Of a stretch of DNA of 64,000 bases, positions 24,538-38,385 are shown piece by piece. Positions within the stretch are counted from its first letter, which is position 1, and each line of letters opens with the position of its first letter. The notes beneath the pieces were generated by a model. The model was not told the DNA's origin. It saw nothing but the letters and a program-made list of their open reading frames with translations, and made no database searches. Source of the stretch: Allium sativum (taxonomy: Eukaryota; Streptophyta; Magnoliopsida; Asparagales; Amaryllidaceae); contig CM060920.1 of NCBI GenBank assembly GCA_030737875.1, positions 479,910,861 to 479,974,860 on the forward strand. The letters are read 5' to 3'. The position numbers were made by a program, and so were the translations under genes.

Positions 24538-25310
24538 TAAATAGACCCAAGTGCATCTTGAATAATCATCAACAATGGTGAGAAAAAACGTGAACCATTT
24601 TTAGATGGAACATTAAATGGTCCCTAAACATCAACATGTAATAATTCAAAACATACAGAAGAGTGAGATACACTTTGCAGAAATGAAGCACGAGATTGCT
24701 TAGCTTGTGGACAAACATCACAAATAAAATTATTATTCGCGGATATATCAGGAAAATTATTAACGAGAAATTTAAAATGAGAACTACTAGGGTGACCAAG
24801 GTGAGAGTGCCAAAGATCAAAATTATCTGATTGCTGAAATGAAAAAGCGGAATTCAAATGGGGAATATCCTCCAAGTAGTAAAGACCACAATGAATTCTA
24901 CCCCGACCAATCGTCCTGTTCGTCAACAGGTCCTGGAAACGACATTGAGATTTAGAAAAAATTACTTCACAATTAAGTTGTTTTGTTAATTGTGAGACAG
25001 ATAATAAATTGAATTTGAATGATGGGATAAAAAATACATCTTTGAGAATAAGAGATTTTGAATGTTTAACAATCCCAATGTGAGTCACTGATGCAAAAGT
25101 GCCATCAGGTAATTGAACAGACTTATGTTTCTGCAATGGAACATATGAAGAAAAAATTGATAGTGATGTGCATATATGATTTGACGCACCTGAATCTATA
25201 ATCCAACAAGAAGACATACATGACAGAATTGTAGCTACTAAGTTAGCCGAGAGTTTTAACTGATATATCTTCGGCGCATTAGACTGAGAGAAGCGCTCTT
25301 TGAGATCCAT
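24538..25310 (-). pseudogene. Copia protease and integrase N-terminal region, joined to a gag remnant
   Basis: The frame 25310-24624 begins with a gag remnant (DLKERFSQSNAPKIYQLK) and passes within about 15 residues into the protease, CWIIDSGASNHI, with DSGA as active site. The gag-pre-integrase HHCC motif follows (LWHSHLGH...CDVCPQAK). It ends at TAG 24626-24624, where relatives have tryptophan in the sequence leading to WGP. The core continues with the first aspartate region (VDDYSR) after a one-base loss in a T run at about 24585. The middle and end of gag, with the zinc knuckle, are missing. Confidence 0.85.
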
Positions 25311-25632
25311 CCATATCTAGGCAGCGCTATTGGCATAGAGAATACTTGGCCTAATTTCCAGAGATACGGAATTGAGTATCCAGCTGCCAACAAGATCGTT
25401 GCAGCGGTGCCAATTGACAACGTCGGTTTCCACCGATGGGATCGGTAAGGAACCGTAGACAAAACCAAATTTGTTCTTGGCTCGTAACGCCATTGTAATG
25501 GCATGACTCCAAGAGCCATAATTATCATCAGTTAAGAGAGGTGTGACAATAACAGTAGAGGGACTATCAGTGATGGATAGCATAAGGATCAACTCTGATA
25601 GAAACATTAGAAGGATTGTTATCATTAGCCAT
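25256..25632 (-). pseudogene. gag: Copia gag N-terminal fragment
   Basis: It starts at the ATG at 25632 (MANDNNPS). After 21 codons a TGA ends the frame and the next frame takes over with TPLLTDDNYGSWSHAI and KNKFGFVYGSL, the usual start of copia gag. A TAG lies at 25319-25317. The rest of gag is lost just after the DLKERF motif. The capsid protein cannot be made. Confidence 0.85.
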
Positions 25633-25673
25633 GATAAGAGATTGAGAAATACAAGAGTGTAATTTATTTAATG

Positions 25674-25687
25674 GTGCTCTGATACCA
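25674..25687 (-). other. Primer-binding site of the copia element (tRNA-iMet)
   Basis: The minus strand reads TGGTATCAGAGCAC directly next to the 5' LTR; the first 12 bases match the complement of the initiator tRNA-Met 3' end. Confidence 0.88.
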
Positions 25688-25925
25688 TATGAAAACAGGG
25701 AATAAAATTGTATTCCTTTCCTTATTACATAATTACATAATATTACATATTTATAGATGGACAACTTCTACAACATATTTGAATTTGAATCTATACATTA
25801 ATACAATTATTAATACAATTAATACAAATCAAAATAACTCCTAATTAATGCAATGAATAATAGGAATATGAATCCTAATTAATGTAATGAATAATAGGAA
25901 TATGAATTTGAAATTATCTCTAACA
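25688..25925 (-). repeat. 5' LTR of the copia element
   Basis: A 238-bp partner of 21715-21952, with a TATA box CTATAAATAT at 25756-25747 in element orientation. Its inner end carries one base change (TA for TG). Confidence 0.88.
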
Positions 25926-25930
25926 TTAAT

Positions 25931-26677
25931 TTTATTGTCAAGTTTGTCCAGTATATCAAAATTGTTCTTTGTATTCTTCTAACTTCTAATAGCTTCTTCA
26001 TCTTAATAAGCCTCCACCCAGCCATATGTTCTTGCCTACCCACTGTTCTTTGTTGAAGACACGTTATAGGTCTTACGCTGAAATATGCGGGCAACAATAC
26101 AAATACTCAGTTTTTAAAACTGAAAATGGAATGCAAAGTATGAATGAAAATGAAACTTTTAAGACCTCACCATGAATCAATAAACGGGAAGCAGTTCAAA
26201 AATTTTGTTTGATGGTGACATTGTATCAAAGTGGGTTATATCCATTCAATCTTTGTTGATGAGGAAAAGATTGGCAGCTATAATGGAGAATGAACAGAAA
26301 TGGAAGTCAGTAATACATCTGCCATTATAATAACATGGAAAATGTTAATTATCAAGAGTACACTATATATCATAGTTAATGTCATTCAAATATGAATTAC
26401 TCCATATTGGATAAACACAATATGCGGGAGTTAATATTTTTATACATGGAAAAATAAGTCGATATGGAAAATTGTAAAAATAGTGAGAGACTGCTATAAA
26501 TTGTACTTTATGTCATCTAAATGTATATCTTATTGTAACCTACAAATTTTGGGAGATAATATTTTGGCTGACTGAAAATAAGTATAATCATAGTAAAGAT
26601 TTGACATAAATATATCTAATGTCATTCAAAAATAGAATACTAGAAATATATGCCATAAAAATTATGTTTCCCTTGAA
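25931..26677. other. AT-rich intergenic DNA, no gene seen
   Basis: No frame, repeat or RNA signal that I can support. Confidence 0.5.
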
Positions 26678-26739
26678 TCTATTATATTATATGAAAGCAC
26701 AATCTTTCCTCAAAGTCCTTTCAGTTCCGTTTTCCTCAA

Positions 26740-27540
26740 AAATTCAAGATTCTGTCACCTGTCTCCTTCAAAGATCGAACGGTTGCCCCACTTCCCACGC
26801 TTTCACCCGCTTCGCTGTAACCTTTCGCTTTCCCCCATCCATGCCCTTCCGCATTTTCAACTGATAAAATACAAACATCCCCTTCTTCTGCCTTCTCCAA
26901 CCGCTCTATGGCCTTCCATACCCTTCCTTCTCCATCCGCCTTCCTATAGCCGTCCATTTTCTTCAGCTGTCGTTAGTTTTCCCTCCCCACTCTATTTCCT
27001 TACAGAAAGACGGCCGCCACCATTGGAGTCTTCGGATCCATTTCAGTTCCATCTCGCTGAAAGCTCAGTATTTCCAAATGACTTTACGGTTCCATTAACA
27101 CAACGATGCCATCTGTCCAATGTGCAGATCTGTCGGCTAGCGTTTCTTCTATCTCTTCCTTACCATACGTTCGTAGTCTTCGGACGGCCTTCCGTTTTTT
27201 CAACCCCAACCTCTGCCCGACATTCTCCCTTTTTCTCCACTGCAATCCACCAACAAACGTTAATGAACAGCCACCACCTTCTTCTCCATGAGCCTGGCCT
27301 TTGTTTTGTTATTTTTCTTCACCCTTTTTGTTATACTAGATCCGGTCGCACTTAGTTCAGGGGCTTAGACCTACTTCACCGCAATTGAAGAAGTCTACCA
27401 GATCAATGCTATTCCTCCCTGTTGCAATTCTTCTTGCTGGATAGGTTTTCGTCTAATTGCATTCGGTCAAGATCTGAATTCAATATCAAGGAATCTACCC
27501 ATTGATTAATCCAGTGAAAGGGAAATTACTTTAGAAGGTA
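26740..27540 (+). promoter_or_regulatory. C/T-rich, gene-like leader segment with possible splice donor
   Basis: This is the only C-rich segment in the surrounding AT-rich DNA. It ends in TTTAGAAG|GTAAATC (donor after 27537). The 190-residue open frame at 26783-27355 is rich in P, S, F and L, as expected from pyrimidine-rich DNA, and shows no domain. It may be a 5' untranslated exon captured by or native to the surrounding element. Confidence 0.3.
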
Positions 27541-30500
27541 AATCATTTTCTCAATTCATTTTTTTTCTACAAAGCCCCGTTATTACGCAATTTTCCATTT
27601 TCCATTAGCTTTACTATTAACATTTTCTATTTTAGTTAATCTGGTTAAAACTTTCGTTCTTGTTGTGTTCCCACGTATTGATGATGATTAGATTAGTGAG
27701 TTATAATGATAATTTCACAACATACAGTAACATCTCTTGAATAACTACAAGATGGTGTACTATGGCGATGGACTCGATGATGTTTATGGATTTGTTTTTG
27801 TTCTCATCATAAATTTGGGGTTCATTTGAGTGCATCTATTCGTTATCAATAGATAAAAGAGTTTTATTGACTTTCTAAATAAATTGATAGCAAAACATAT
27901 ATAAAACTGCAAATATACCACTATTTACGTAAGATGGAGCAACGTTACATGTTTTTTTAATGGAAATGATCTAGCAATTTCATGAATATTGCAATTTCTT
28001 GAGCAATAAGCAATCGAAAATTATTTTTGTTCAGTTACATAGTTTTAAGGTTATGTAAAACACAAGCACTCTTATTTTGAATAAATTGATCTTCTTTTGA
28101 TGTTTAGTGAGTTTTTCAACCTTCCGCATGCACTTGTGATTTATTCAAAATAAAAAATAAAAAAAATATCAAGATCAGCATGTTAGTGTCATTCTTACAA
28201 AAGTTACAGCTGTCCAATTTAAATGCAGTTTGATCACTACTGAAAAAACCATATCACAGTACAAAGTGGTGTATACGGATACATATATAACATAAGTATA
28301 TATACACAGATGTATGTTTGTATTAATAGTCCACTTACACATTAAAAACTTTCATTTTGGCAAGTAGTATTTAATTTTAAAAAGATAGTACATATTTTTC
28401 ATTAGAATCTACATGATATAAATCACGTTAAGATGGCAAACAGTGATTAATTGTAGTAGTTAAATTGGTTTGCTTCAGATCTATAAACGTTTTTTAATCG
28501 CTCTTTAAAATTTTCGCAAGTTTAGGAATCAGTTTTACATATTGAAGTTTCTTATCGTGTTATTGATTTTTTGATATTTGTGACAACGATTTTATTTTAT
28601 TAATTTTGACTTTTATTAAAAGAAGGTCCCTTATTTAATTCTATCTTGAAGTAGATCACTGTTCGTGTGGTGGTTGCTTAATTTTTTATTTTCTGGGATT
28701 CTATAAAAGAAAATATCTAACGTAAAGATAATTTTGTTTGTATTTCCTGAAATGAAAGTCTCTTGCATAAATGATACTAAATTAAGATACAATGTTTTTC
28801 TTCAACCTCTTTTGATGCAATTTCAATCATGGTTTTGTAATATGCAATTTCTTCATATCTATCTTTGCTTCGGTTATTTTTCATATTTATGCATTTGCGT
28901 GTTTTTGATGCAGTTGTTCTCAAAATTATTTTCAACAGAGGGAAGACACGTACGTTGAAAGTTTTATATCAACATGTTGTGCATTACGTGTTACATGAGA
29001 AATTTCTCAAAGAAAGAACTATTTGATGTCGCCATTGGCATTGACATGCATACTTGAACTTACAGTTGTTGATTATTAGTATAGACAAATCCACATAAGA
29101 TGACACAAATTCTGCACTTATCATGCTTAAGATGAAACAATGGGCAAGTTTTTTAATATAATTGTAGTTATGTGCTTCAGCTACAAAATTTCACTTTTTA
29201 GATCGAATTTAAATATTGTTTCTTGAATTTGATATATATTTTTATTCACATATTTTATTCCTTTCCGTAGATCTAAAATGATTTCTTTCTTTGATACCCA
29301 CAGTGTTAGTTTATCTTTTGTTACAACGAGTATCATTGCCAATCTTACTTTAGATGTAACTTCGGATTTGAATTTTTTTGAATGCATTCATAACATGTTT
29401 CACTTGCATGATAGTATAGTAGAAGAATGTAATTTTGATGCTATGCTTTTACTTATTTGGAATAATTTAAAACGAGCGTGGTTATTATGAACTTTTTAGC
29501 CAGAATACACATTAATTCCTCATGCAACTATATGAAAGTGAAGATGATTTTTTTTTTTTTTGGTCTACAAAAATTCTGTTGGAAAAAAGTTTGTAGTGAG
29601 CTTATTTGTAAAATTATTGATTTTCATCAAATTGGAGATGTAGTCCAGACGATGAAAAATTATACTTGCGATTTTTTAGTTAATTTTATTAAAGAATGAT
29701 ACACATAAATTACTAGGGATGGGATATCAGTTTTAGGTATTCATTCATCAGCACGTCTATGCATAGATTAGAAATATAGGAATTATCCAGAGCTTTAATA
29801 AATCATCGGAAAAAACTCGTATTAACAAATAGCATTAAAGATGATGTGAATTCCAATCATTCATTATAGTTGAGGCTTTTATAAAGCATCAGTTTTGCGA
29901 ATTGAAATGCACCACACATAAATAAAAAGATTAGCAAAATAGAAGCATTGCCCAACAGCACTATGGGTTCTACCAATTTAGGAGCTAATGTTAAAGCGTA
30001 TATCTTTTTTTCTTTGATTGGTAATAAAATGGAGATGGCTGATCCAATAGTAAAAGGGTGAGTATATGATTTCGCTAGCGCTGATTCATCCACCTTTATA
30101 GACCACTCTGGAACCTCTTATAGTATCCAACACCTATTGCCCTGCCACTGGCCAAGTTCAAAAGCCATTTTGCAAAAAATACGAAGTCAGTTAGTGCTTC
30201 ATATTACGTTCGTCAACCAGTAAAATTATATATACTAGCAATATAAGAAAGTGAAAGTTAATACATCAACGGAAGAATTACCTGAAGTTACTTTTGGTAT
30301 TTCTTTTGTCAGTAACTCTCATTTGATGAAGGCATATGGTATTTTAGATTCTCCTAAAGACAAGTTTGTATTGAACATGCCGGTTCAACTACTTCAGGGT
30401 TCTTTCTACATAACTTTTGTGGCTAAAGCTTTGCATAAATGTAGAAATAAGTATTAAATTTCTTCAATGTATTACCATTCTATTGTTTTTTTTTTGTGAT

Positions 30501-33294
30501 TTACAATTTATAACGGAAATTGTAAGTTAATATTTTATAAATAAGACCAAATTTAAGGGTTCTCAATTGTGGACTAAAGTTTGGGTTAACGTTTAGAAAA
30601 CAAGCCCTACTTGTGTTTATAATTTTTGCTCTACGTATATAGGATATAATGTATGAAAAAGTGTAGCATTGGTGTGATTTGAATGAATTAGTCAACTATG
30701 TTGCAAAAATATATCATTACATGGTGAACAATGATTCTATATTCGTTTAATTTGAACCACTCATTTTCATATAATTCCGGAGACTTATGACTTATTTTGC
30801 AGTTCTATTTTGGTGCTACTATTTATTCCTATTTATTTTATATTATTCATAATCCAAAAAATTCAAAAGGACTAACAAAATGTATTTTACTTATAATTCA
30901 AAATAAGATAATCCTTATGCGTTTTGCATGGAACCCAAGCAAATAGCATAGGTTCAATATTATCTTTTAAAGTTGATGATATGTGCAACTATTATGTATA
31001 GTAAAATGCAAAATTTTGTTCTATGAAGCTATGTGTAAAGATCTATATATTATAAATGGTAGTATTGTGGTTAAATAGCATTAATCGTATTAGTGATGAA
31101 AAGTAATTTTTACTGTACTTAGCAGTTTTATTTTATTTTGTTTCAACAAACAAGTATAGCGTATGCTATCTTATATTTATCCGCCTCCTTAAGTTATGTT
31201 TACCAACTTTACTACAGGATATTAGGAGCCTATTTGTTGCAAATACAACCATATGTAATAATATGACTATATAAGTCATTGCCAAAATTTCTTACATTAA
31301 AAGAAACTATCGTTAAACTTATACCATTCTCATTTTCTAACACTCAGAACAAAAGAATAAAACCAAATTAATAACCTTATATTTTCAGGACATACCGGTA
31401 TAACTTCGGACATCACCTTATCTACTCATTTAAACTACATGATGTTAGGTTTGCTCGCACTGGGTGCGGGGTTTGAACGGATAACTCCCACATCGTAAGA
31501 AATATGTCGTACAATGTGGTATATGTATATGAGATTGGTTGCACGTAACATTGAGAATTTTTTTCATTATAGGCAAGTGTTGCCAAGACAAGCTGCCTAA
31601 ATAATTTAGCATTTTCTTACTATATTGAAAACAAAGGTAGTAGATTGACTAAAATCTACTTGCATGTATAATTTACTGTAATTTAAAAAAAACACATTGC
31701 AAATAACGATTGATGTAAGGATATTTAAAAGTTTATTTCTTAATCATGTTGCAGCTAGCCAGCTAGGTTATCTTGAATTTTTACCCTTTTTTGATACTGA
31801 TAATTACTATTTTGCCAGCTTTTTGTACAGTTGTCATATACAGTCATTTACCTATTTTCTACCTGTCGCTAACAAACATCATAAATTAAGGAGTTATTTT
31901 TTGGTTTTTTAATCATTTCATGACCTTTACCATTTAGAATGTATGATTTTTGTAGCTTATATAAAATAAAATGCCAATGATACGTTTCTCTTGATTTACT
32001 AACATGAAATGAATTTCTGTGTTGGACAATTGAATCATCTTTTGATTTTCAAAATTTCAAATTTGTTTCATATAGTTTATTTTGTATCCTAAATATTTCA
32101 TATTTAGTTTACCAAATTAATATAGTAGAAAAAATGATGGACCTTGCAAAACAATCATACATATATCTATGGATGAGTATATGCATGTAATTATATCTTT
32201 TAAGCATATCTTGCGTTGTATATTCACATGGAACACAAGCAAAAAAAAGTTTGATTGCCACTTTGAGTCGCATTTTTCCAACTTTATAGGCACAATAATT
32301 TTTATTCACCAAGACCAAATTTGATTTCACTAAATTTTAAGGTTTTACATAATACACACACACCCCCCATTATGGTTAACTATTTTATGTTACTTGTGCA
32401 GGTTTATGCTTTGTTGTATATATTTACATATGGTTGAGAGTATGTGTGTGCATGCGATGATGAAATTACAATTTACATTTTATTTAGTACCAATAGCCAA
32501 CACATGTTCTCAACTTTTTGTTGTATGTGAGGTAAAGCGAATGGAAATGTTGCATGAACTATACAGATGATGTATTTTGCTGAAAAATCAATTGTCCCAT
32601 TCAAAAGCCAGCAAATTCAGACGTTTACAGCAATAAAGACAATATGTAACTAATTTAGTTTTAAGTTAGATAGCATGGTTGAAGTTTACATGTGGATATA
32701 CAAATCAAGCTTAAGATAAAAGGTTAATCTTTTTTAGGGAAGTATCAAGTTACAAAATACACTTCCAATATTCACTCATTGCATTATGGTTGGTTCTACA
32801 AGATTTTATTTGAATTATCATACAACAAGCTTGTGCATCTTTCTATTGTTTATTTACCGACACACTTATTTTCAACCAAGAGTTCTTAGCTGGCATGAAT
32901 AAGAAAATCTTGATAAAACAAACTACTTCAAAAAAATTAAACATCGACGACATTGATGCATTAGGACTCACTAACAGAGGGAAGTTTCCCATGCATGTTT
33001 GTCAAGTGCACAAACCTTTAGCGTGTATTGCTATTTCGATGGTTGTAGACTTAGGTAACAGCTGAATATATTTCTATTTCTGTAACACATTAAGCTAAAG
33101 GGGCACTGAGTAAAGTAAGTGAATACCATCAAAGAAAATGGTGGTTTTCATTTTCTCATGGTTCATGAATCCTAATAAACATTTCCTTCTAATTAATAGA
33201 CCATTTATCTTCAGCTGCCAGAATCAGTATTGAATATTTTTCTGCCCTTTTTGCATTTTTAGTCTTAAATGTATTAATTAATATGTACATAGAT
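27541..33294. other. AT-rich body of the candidate Helitron, left part
   Basis: No recognisable protein. A 68-codon frame starting with GTG at 30251-30457 has a less biased composition than its neighbours but no domain or start context that I recognise. Confidence 0.4.
33290..33294. repeat. Left target-site duplication of element A (TAGAT)
   Basis: TAGAT before the LTR corresponds to TGGAT at 48367-48371 after it, four of five bases matching with one transition. Confidence 0.6.
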
Positions 33295-36200
33295 TGTGAC
33301 GACATGGAATTTCGCTCGATTCGAATCAGTCGTTAAACCGATCTAGACCGTTCGAAACCCCTGAACGTTGAGAACAGGACAAATTAGAACACAAACAGAA
33401 GAACATTTCATTGTATATTACAACAATTCCATCAGATACAAGAATATACGGAGTATAAATGAATAAATATACATTCGATAAATATCAGAGATTACAATAA
33501 ATTACATTGCAGCGGAAAATAATACAAAGCACAACTGAAGGTGATATACGGATACAGAGCTTTCCGGATATCATTCCAGCTGTAAACCAGGATCCTGTGA
33601 ATATAAATCTGCAAAACCAAAACTACTAGCTGCCCGTGCGGAAAATAGGGGCACCCAGAGTTTAGGTTAAAACAATAAACTCCAGGTCAGTCATGTGACT
33701 GGTGTGAGAACTAAAACAGTTATTTAAAGCTTTACTTTAAAAGAGAGTAATTCAAGGGACCATGTCGTATAGCACGGAACGGGTTTCCTCCCAAGAATAC
33801 CAGTGCATAGAATAAACAACGCAATGCTTTTTCGAAAAATGAAGTTGTTATAAGACCCAGGTCCCATCACACAATGCAACGCAAACCGGAGGATAGGGTT
33901 TTACCTTATAACAGCCAAACATGCTTGGTACGTTTAAAACAAATCATTTGATACTATAATAAGTGTATAGTGTCAAAACAATTTCAATCATAAATATAAA
34001 TCATAGACGGCATAGTATCCCATGCTACTATGTCGCCATACTAGGCTCTACAAATAAAGCCGCAATACATGTATTGGAAATTGGATTTCCATCATGAGTC
34101 GAGGCAAGGGGCAAGCTCCTCTCCGCGCTCGAGACACTCTAGCAAATGCCTCAGGACTACACACTCTGGGCAATCCTTGGATCGGTTGGGCCGGTCCTCA
34201 CTTACGTTAGAGGATTATTTATGTCTGAACACACGTTTCCCGGTCCTTATAGACCTATAATCGAGGCGCCTCATTCCAACAACCACAAAGGTGAAAAGTA
34301 TATAAATGTCAGGGCTGGTAAGTCACTGACACCACCAAAGCTAGGAAGAAACGTCGTGTTCTCCCAACGGTCCGTATCCCCTTTTTGACTCATACCGAGG
34401 TGTGAGGCTCTCGAATTCACGTTATACACAAAGCTACCACGTAGGCCGTGCTTTGATCATCAACCACAAGACTTTGCTTTTCAACAGAAGCCTTGATCAT
34501 TGCATCTTAGCGTGCCACACAGGCAATTCATGCCATGCGACTGATGTCCATCGATATACAACCTCTGAGCTCGTACGTCTCAGAGAAGGGCGTTAAGCAA
34601 AAGAATAAATTCTCCGCCGCCAAACAGATGTATATTTAATAGAAATCAATCAACACAGAATAAAATCCAATGTCAGACACACAATCCATTTACAAGTCCG
34701 TTCTAGGTCTGAACGAAACCGGAGGCACTTTCCTCGCATATCCATCCATCTCCAAGTACGTCTGGATCTGCCCAATCAGGATCGTCGGTAGTTATCCAAA
34801 CGATGTGAAGACTTCCGGTCTTCAACCACCGTCTTCATCTTCGACATATCGTCGAATCAGTTATTCAGAATGGGTGTAAACCCGGTCTTTCTGAACAACC
34901 CGCGTATATTGACAACAAATGTTACACAAACACAACATTCGCCTCATTCCAATTCATTAGTCACTAACCGCAAATTAGCAAGAGAACAATTTCCCAAACA
35001 TTAACCACGAAGGCCGAAACCAACATCAGATCAATACCCAGGAAACCATTCTTCTTAGCCAACCTACAGCTAGTTTCTAAATTTCACATTCTTACGGAAA
35101 GGTTCCCATTAATTTTATCCAAGATAAATTCATTAAAATTTACCCTGTAATCTTCCTTTGGATGTCGTTTCAAACCAAATTATGGTTTTTCTAAACTAGT
35201 CGAGATTAGCGAATCACAACGAAGTAATTATTTATTTTATTTCCCAATCCCAACCTATTCATCCCATGAAGCAAAACTGGTGATACTCCATATCTAACAC
35301 CATGGTGTTATCGGCAAAATTAATTACCATTTCACGTTCAAATCTAATTAAAGATTTAACTATCGCTTTGGAGCAAAACTGGCGATACTCCATTCTCGCT
35401 CATTTCTAAATTTGACAATTTAGATTATAGATTCACATTTCAAATCTAATTGCAGATTCAATAAAACTCCTTTTATTGGGTTAAAGAACTAGGTGTTATT
35501 TAAAACACAGTTCACGACAAACCCAAATCACATTCTATTTATTATCGGGTTAAAGAGCTAGTGTTGTTTAAAACACAGTTCACTATAAACCCACAAATCA
35601 ATTCTAGTTCAACTCAAATCAAATATATTAGGAATTCTGATTATTTAAAACCCCTTTTTAAATCTAATTTATTTATTTAAAAAAAACCAAAAAAATCGGG
35701 TTTTAAATTGAGTTCAAACTAGTTCATTTCGATAAAAATCTATTTTTATCTTTTCAAATATGGGGTTTTTTCAATCCAATTTTCCCAAATCATTTCTTAT
35801 GATTTTACACAAATTATTACTATTTTTAATAATTTTATCAAGACCCGTACAGTCGATTTCCAACAATGGCCATTGAACTTCACTTACAGCGACCTTTTTC
35901 AAATTTGATTTGGACGTATCTCCAAATCCAACCGTTAGATTTCAAATTTCTAATATTCGTCAGAAAGCTCTTTTCGATACGAACCCAACGGTTCTGGTTT
36001 TAGGAGAATCCGACGGTCGGATCTCCCGTAATGTCCGTTTGAAATAAATGGTCGAAATTCACGAACTGCCGCAGCGCGACGCGTTCTATTCAGGCCATTA
36101 TATTATATATATAATATATATAATATATATTTCGTCGATTAATATTTAAAACGAATTATATAGATAGTTTTGAATTCGTTTCAAAAACAATTTCAACTTC

Positions 36201-36358
36201 CATTTCAATTCAAATTAAAACTGAATTTTTCCTTATAAATTCGTTTTAAAATTCATTTCAATTCATTTCAATTTTCAATTCAATTTGAGTTCATTTCAAT
36301 TTGCTTTCAATTCAATTTGAATTCGTTTTCAATTCAATTCAATTCAATTCCAAAGTCG

Positions 36359-36647
36359 TTTTCTATTCGATTCAATTCAAATTGGTTTTCTATTCGATTC
36401 AGTTCAAATTGGTTTTCTATTCGGTTCAATTCAAATTGGTTTTCTATTCGGTTCAATTCAAATTGGTTTTCTATTCGGTTCAATTCAAATTGGTTTTCTA
36501 TTCGGTTCAATTCAAATTGGTTTTCTATTCGGTTCAATTCAAATTGGTTTTCTATTCGGTTCAATTCAAATTGGTTTTCTATTCGGTTCAATTCAAATTG
36601 GTTTTCTATTCGGTTCAATTCAAATTGGTTTTCTATTCGATTCAAAT
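36359..36647. repeat. 27-bp minisatellite in LTR A1, about 10.5 copies
   Basis: The unit is built from GGTTTTCTATTC plus GGTTCAATTCAAATT. Because 27 is a multiple of three, it stays open in several frames on both strands (nine-residue repeats such as FYSVQFKLV or NRIENQFEL). The long frames here are repeat products, not genes. Confidence 0.95.
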
Positions 36648-37960
36648 TTCAATTCAAAATATTCGATTTCGAAATCACTTTTCAATATCATTTTAAAATG
36701 AGTAAAATCGATATAAATATCGTTCACGTCTAAATGGCGTCAATCTAATCAACACGGCTTCATATATTTCTATTTTCAAATATTCTATTTCAAATACTTC
36801 TATCTCAAATATTTCTATTTCAAAATATTTCTATTTCAATATACGACTCTATCTCTTTGTCAACACACGACTAATCTCAACGAATGAGTACCATCCACGT
36901 GTGACTATTTTGTTATTTAATATATTTTATGAAAGTTAAGGTATCTATCGTTTGATATTAAATCAGACTCCAACCGTAAATTAGTAAGAGAACGATTCCC
37001 TGAATATTAACCCCGAAGGCCGAAACCAACATCAGATTAATATCCAGGAGACCACTAATCTTATCTATTTTCCAGTCAGTTTCTAATTTTATATATGATA
37101 AAGATGTAGATTTTTTTTTTTAAATATTTCGTTCAACACATGACTAATCTCAACGGATGAGTACAGCCAACACATGAACCTTTACTTTATAATGATAAAG
37201 AAGTAAATTTTATTATTAAAATATTTCGTTCAACACATGACCAATCTCAACGGATGAGTACAGTCAACACATGAACCTTTACTTTATAATGATCTTTATC
37301 TTCTAAATTGGAATGAGGCCCAATCAATCACCATATAATGTTAATTATATGGATTTTCATACATCACACGTATATAATAGCATTGAAAAATAATCAACCA
37401 TCAACCAAAGTGCACTACACTGTATAAGCATCAAATATAGATATCTAACGCTTATAACAGCCTGTCAATCAATCGATCGACATATTTAATCAATCAGGAT
37501 GAGTGAACTTCATATTTCATCCCAACACCCGTGTGGGGTTTCAAACAATCAAACACATATTTTATTTGTGCAGTTGGGCGATGTGTAAAATTTATCGTCC
37601 CAATCAATGTCATTCAAATATGTGTACATAAACAAACCGTCCGGTTTGTAAATGAATATTTATTTATTCACATTCACTATATTCATATTCACGTTAAAAA
37701 TTATATTTTTAACGATAAAACATTTTATTTTAACACATGGATTTTTATTCAGTTCATTTATTCAATAAAATGATATCTTTATTTTTCTAACATATTTTAG
37801 AAAATTTCGGCGGCATAACGGCACGATACTAGAAACGGGACGAGGCCTAGCCTTATCCCCGGTCTAGTGAAGGCCAACGCCATTCACACATCAATCAAAT
37901 CCACCAAACAATCAAATTCAAATCTAATCATCTAACTAATTTATGCAATCAAACAAACAA

Positions 37961-38004
37961 GTCCATGGTCTGTGGACGATTGTGTCCGGTGCTACTAAGC
38001 ACCG
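37961..38004 (-). other. Tandem hairpins conserved among the giant LTRs (copy A1)
   Basis: Two hairpins in a row: GTCCA-loop-TGGAC (37961-37977) and CGGTGCT-ACTA-AGCACCG (37987-38004). The same pair is at 46121-46163 in A2 and 59654-59696 in B1, with only the outermost pair of the second stem changed. Being in the transcribed part of the LTR, they could act in RNA, for example in dimerisation or packaging. That role is inference. Confidence 0.55.
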
Positions 38005-38156
38005 TCTGCATCCTAGTATATTTATATATAATTAGAAAAGAAATTGAAGAGTGAGAAATTCTCACCAATAGCTATCCCAACCCCTTGACACTTCTTCTAT
38101 AGAAATCTTCTTCATTATCTCATTTTTGACATCTTCGTTGCTGTAGCCACTACATA

Positions 38157-38385
38157 TGTAAAAATCGAATTTTTACTTCGCTATTCAATATATAAAAATC
38201 AAATTTTTATTTCATTGTTCAATATATAAAAATCGAATTTTTACTTCGTTATTCAATATATAAAAATCGAATTTTTATTTCGTTGTTCAATATATAAAAA
38301 TCGAATTTTTACTTCGTTATTCAATATATAAAAATCGAATCTTTACTTTGTTGTTCAATATATAAAAATCGAATTTTTATTCTAC
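38157..38385. repeat. 34-bp minisatellite in LTR A1, about 6-7 copies
   Basis: The unit is AATATATAAAAATCGAATTT plus TTACTTCGTTATTC with small variants. The matching array in B1 has expanded to about 15 copies. Confidence 0.9.

Larger units (their letters stand above)
21715..25925 (-). mobile_element. Ty1/copia retrotransposon, decayed, 4211 bp, minus strand
   Basis: The element has 238-bp LTRs (21715-21952 and 25688-25925), a TTAAT duplication, a tRNA-iMet primer-binding site next to the right LTR and a G-rich polypurine tract next to the left LTR. Integrase precedes reverse transcriptase, which defines copia order. Short LTRs, small size and a gag of the type seen around GDNY-like motifs suggest the Ale lineage, but that assignment is weak. 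The LTRs differ by five substitutions and two one-base length changes, so it is older than the Athila insertion. Several stops, frameshifts and a large gag deletion make it non-autonomous. Confidence 0.93.

Noticed and set aside
26783..27355. 190-residue plus-strand frame
   Set aside because: P/S/F/L-rich composition expected from pyrimidine-rich DNA, no domain, and overlapping open frames in other phases. Better explained as a leader segment.
30251..30457. 68-codon frame with fairly balanced composition
   Set aside because: Starts with GTG, matches no family I recognise and has no promoter or splice context that I could support.
36301..36733. Overlapping 103-138-residue frames of nine-residue repeats on both strands
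   Set aside because: They follow from the 27-bp minisatellite, whose length is a multiple of three. The same is true at 43903-44118 and 44465-44854.
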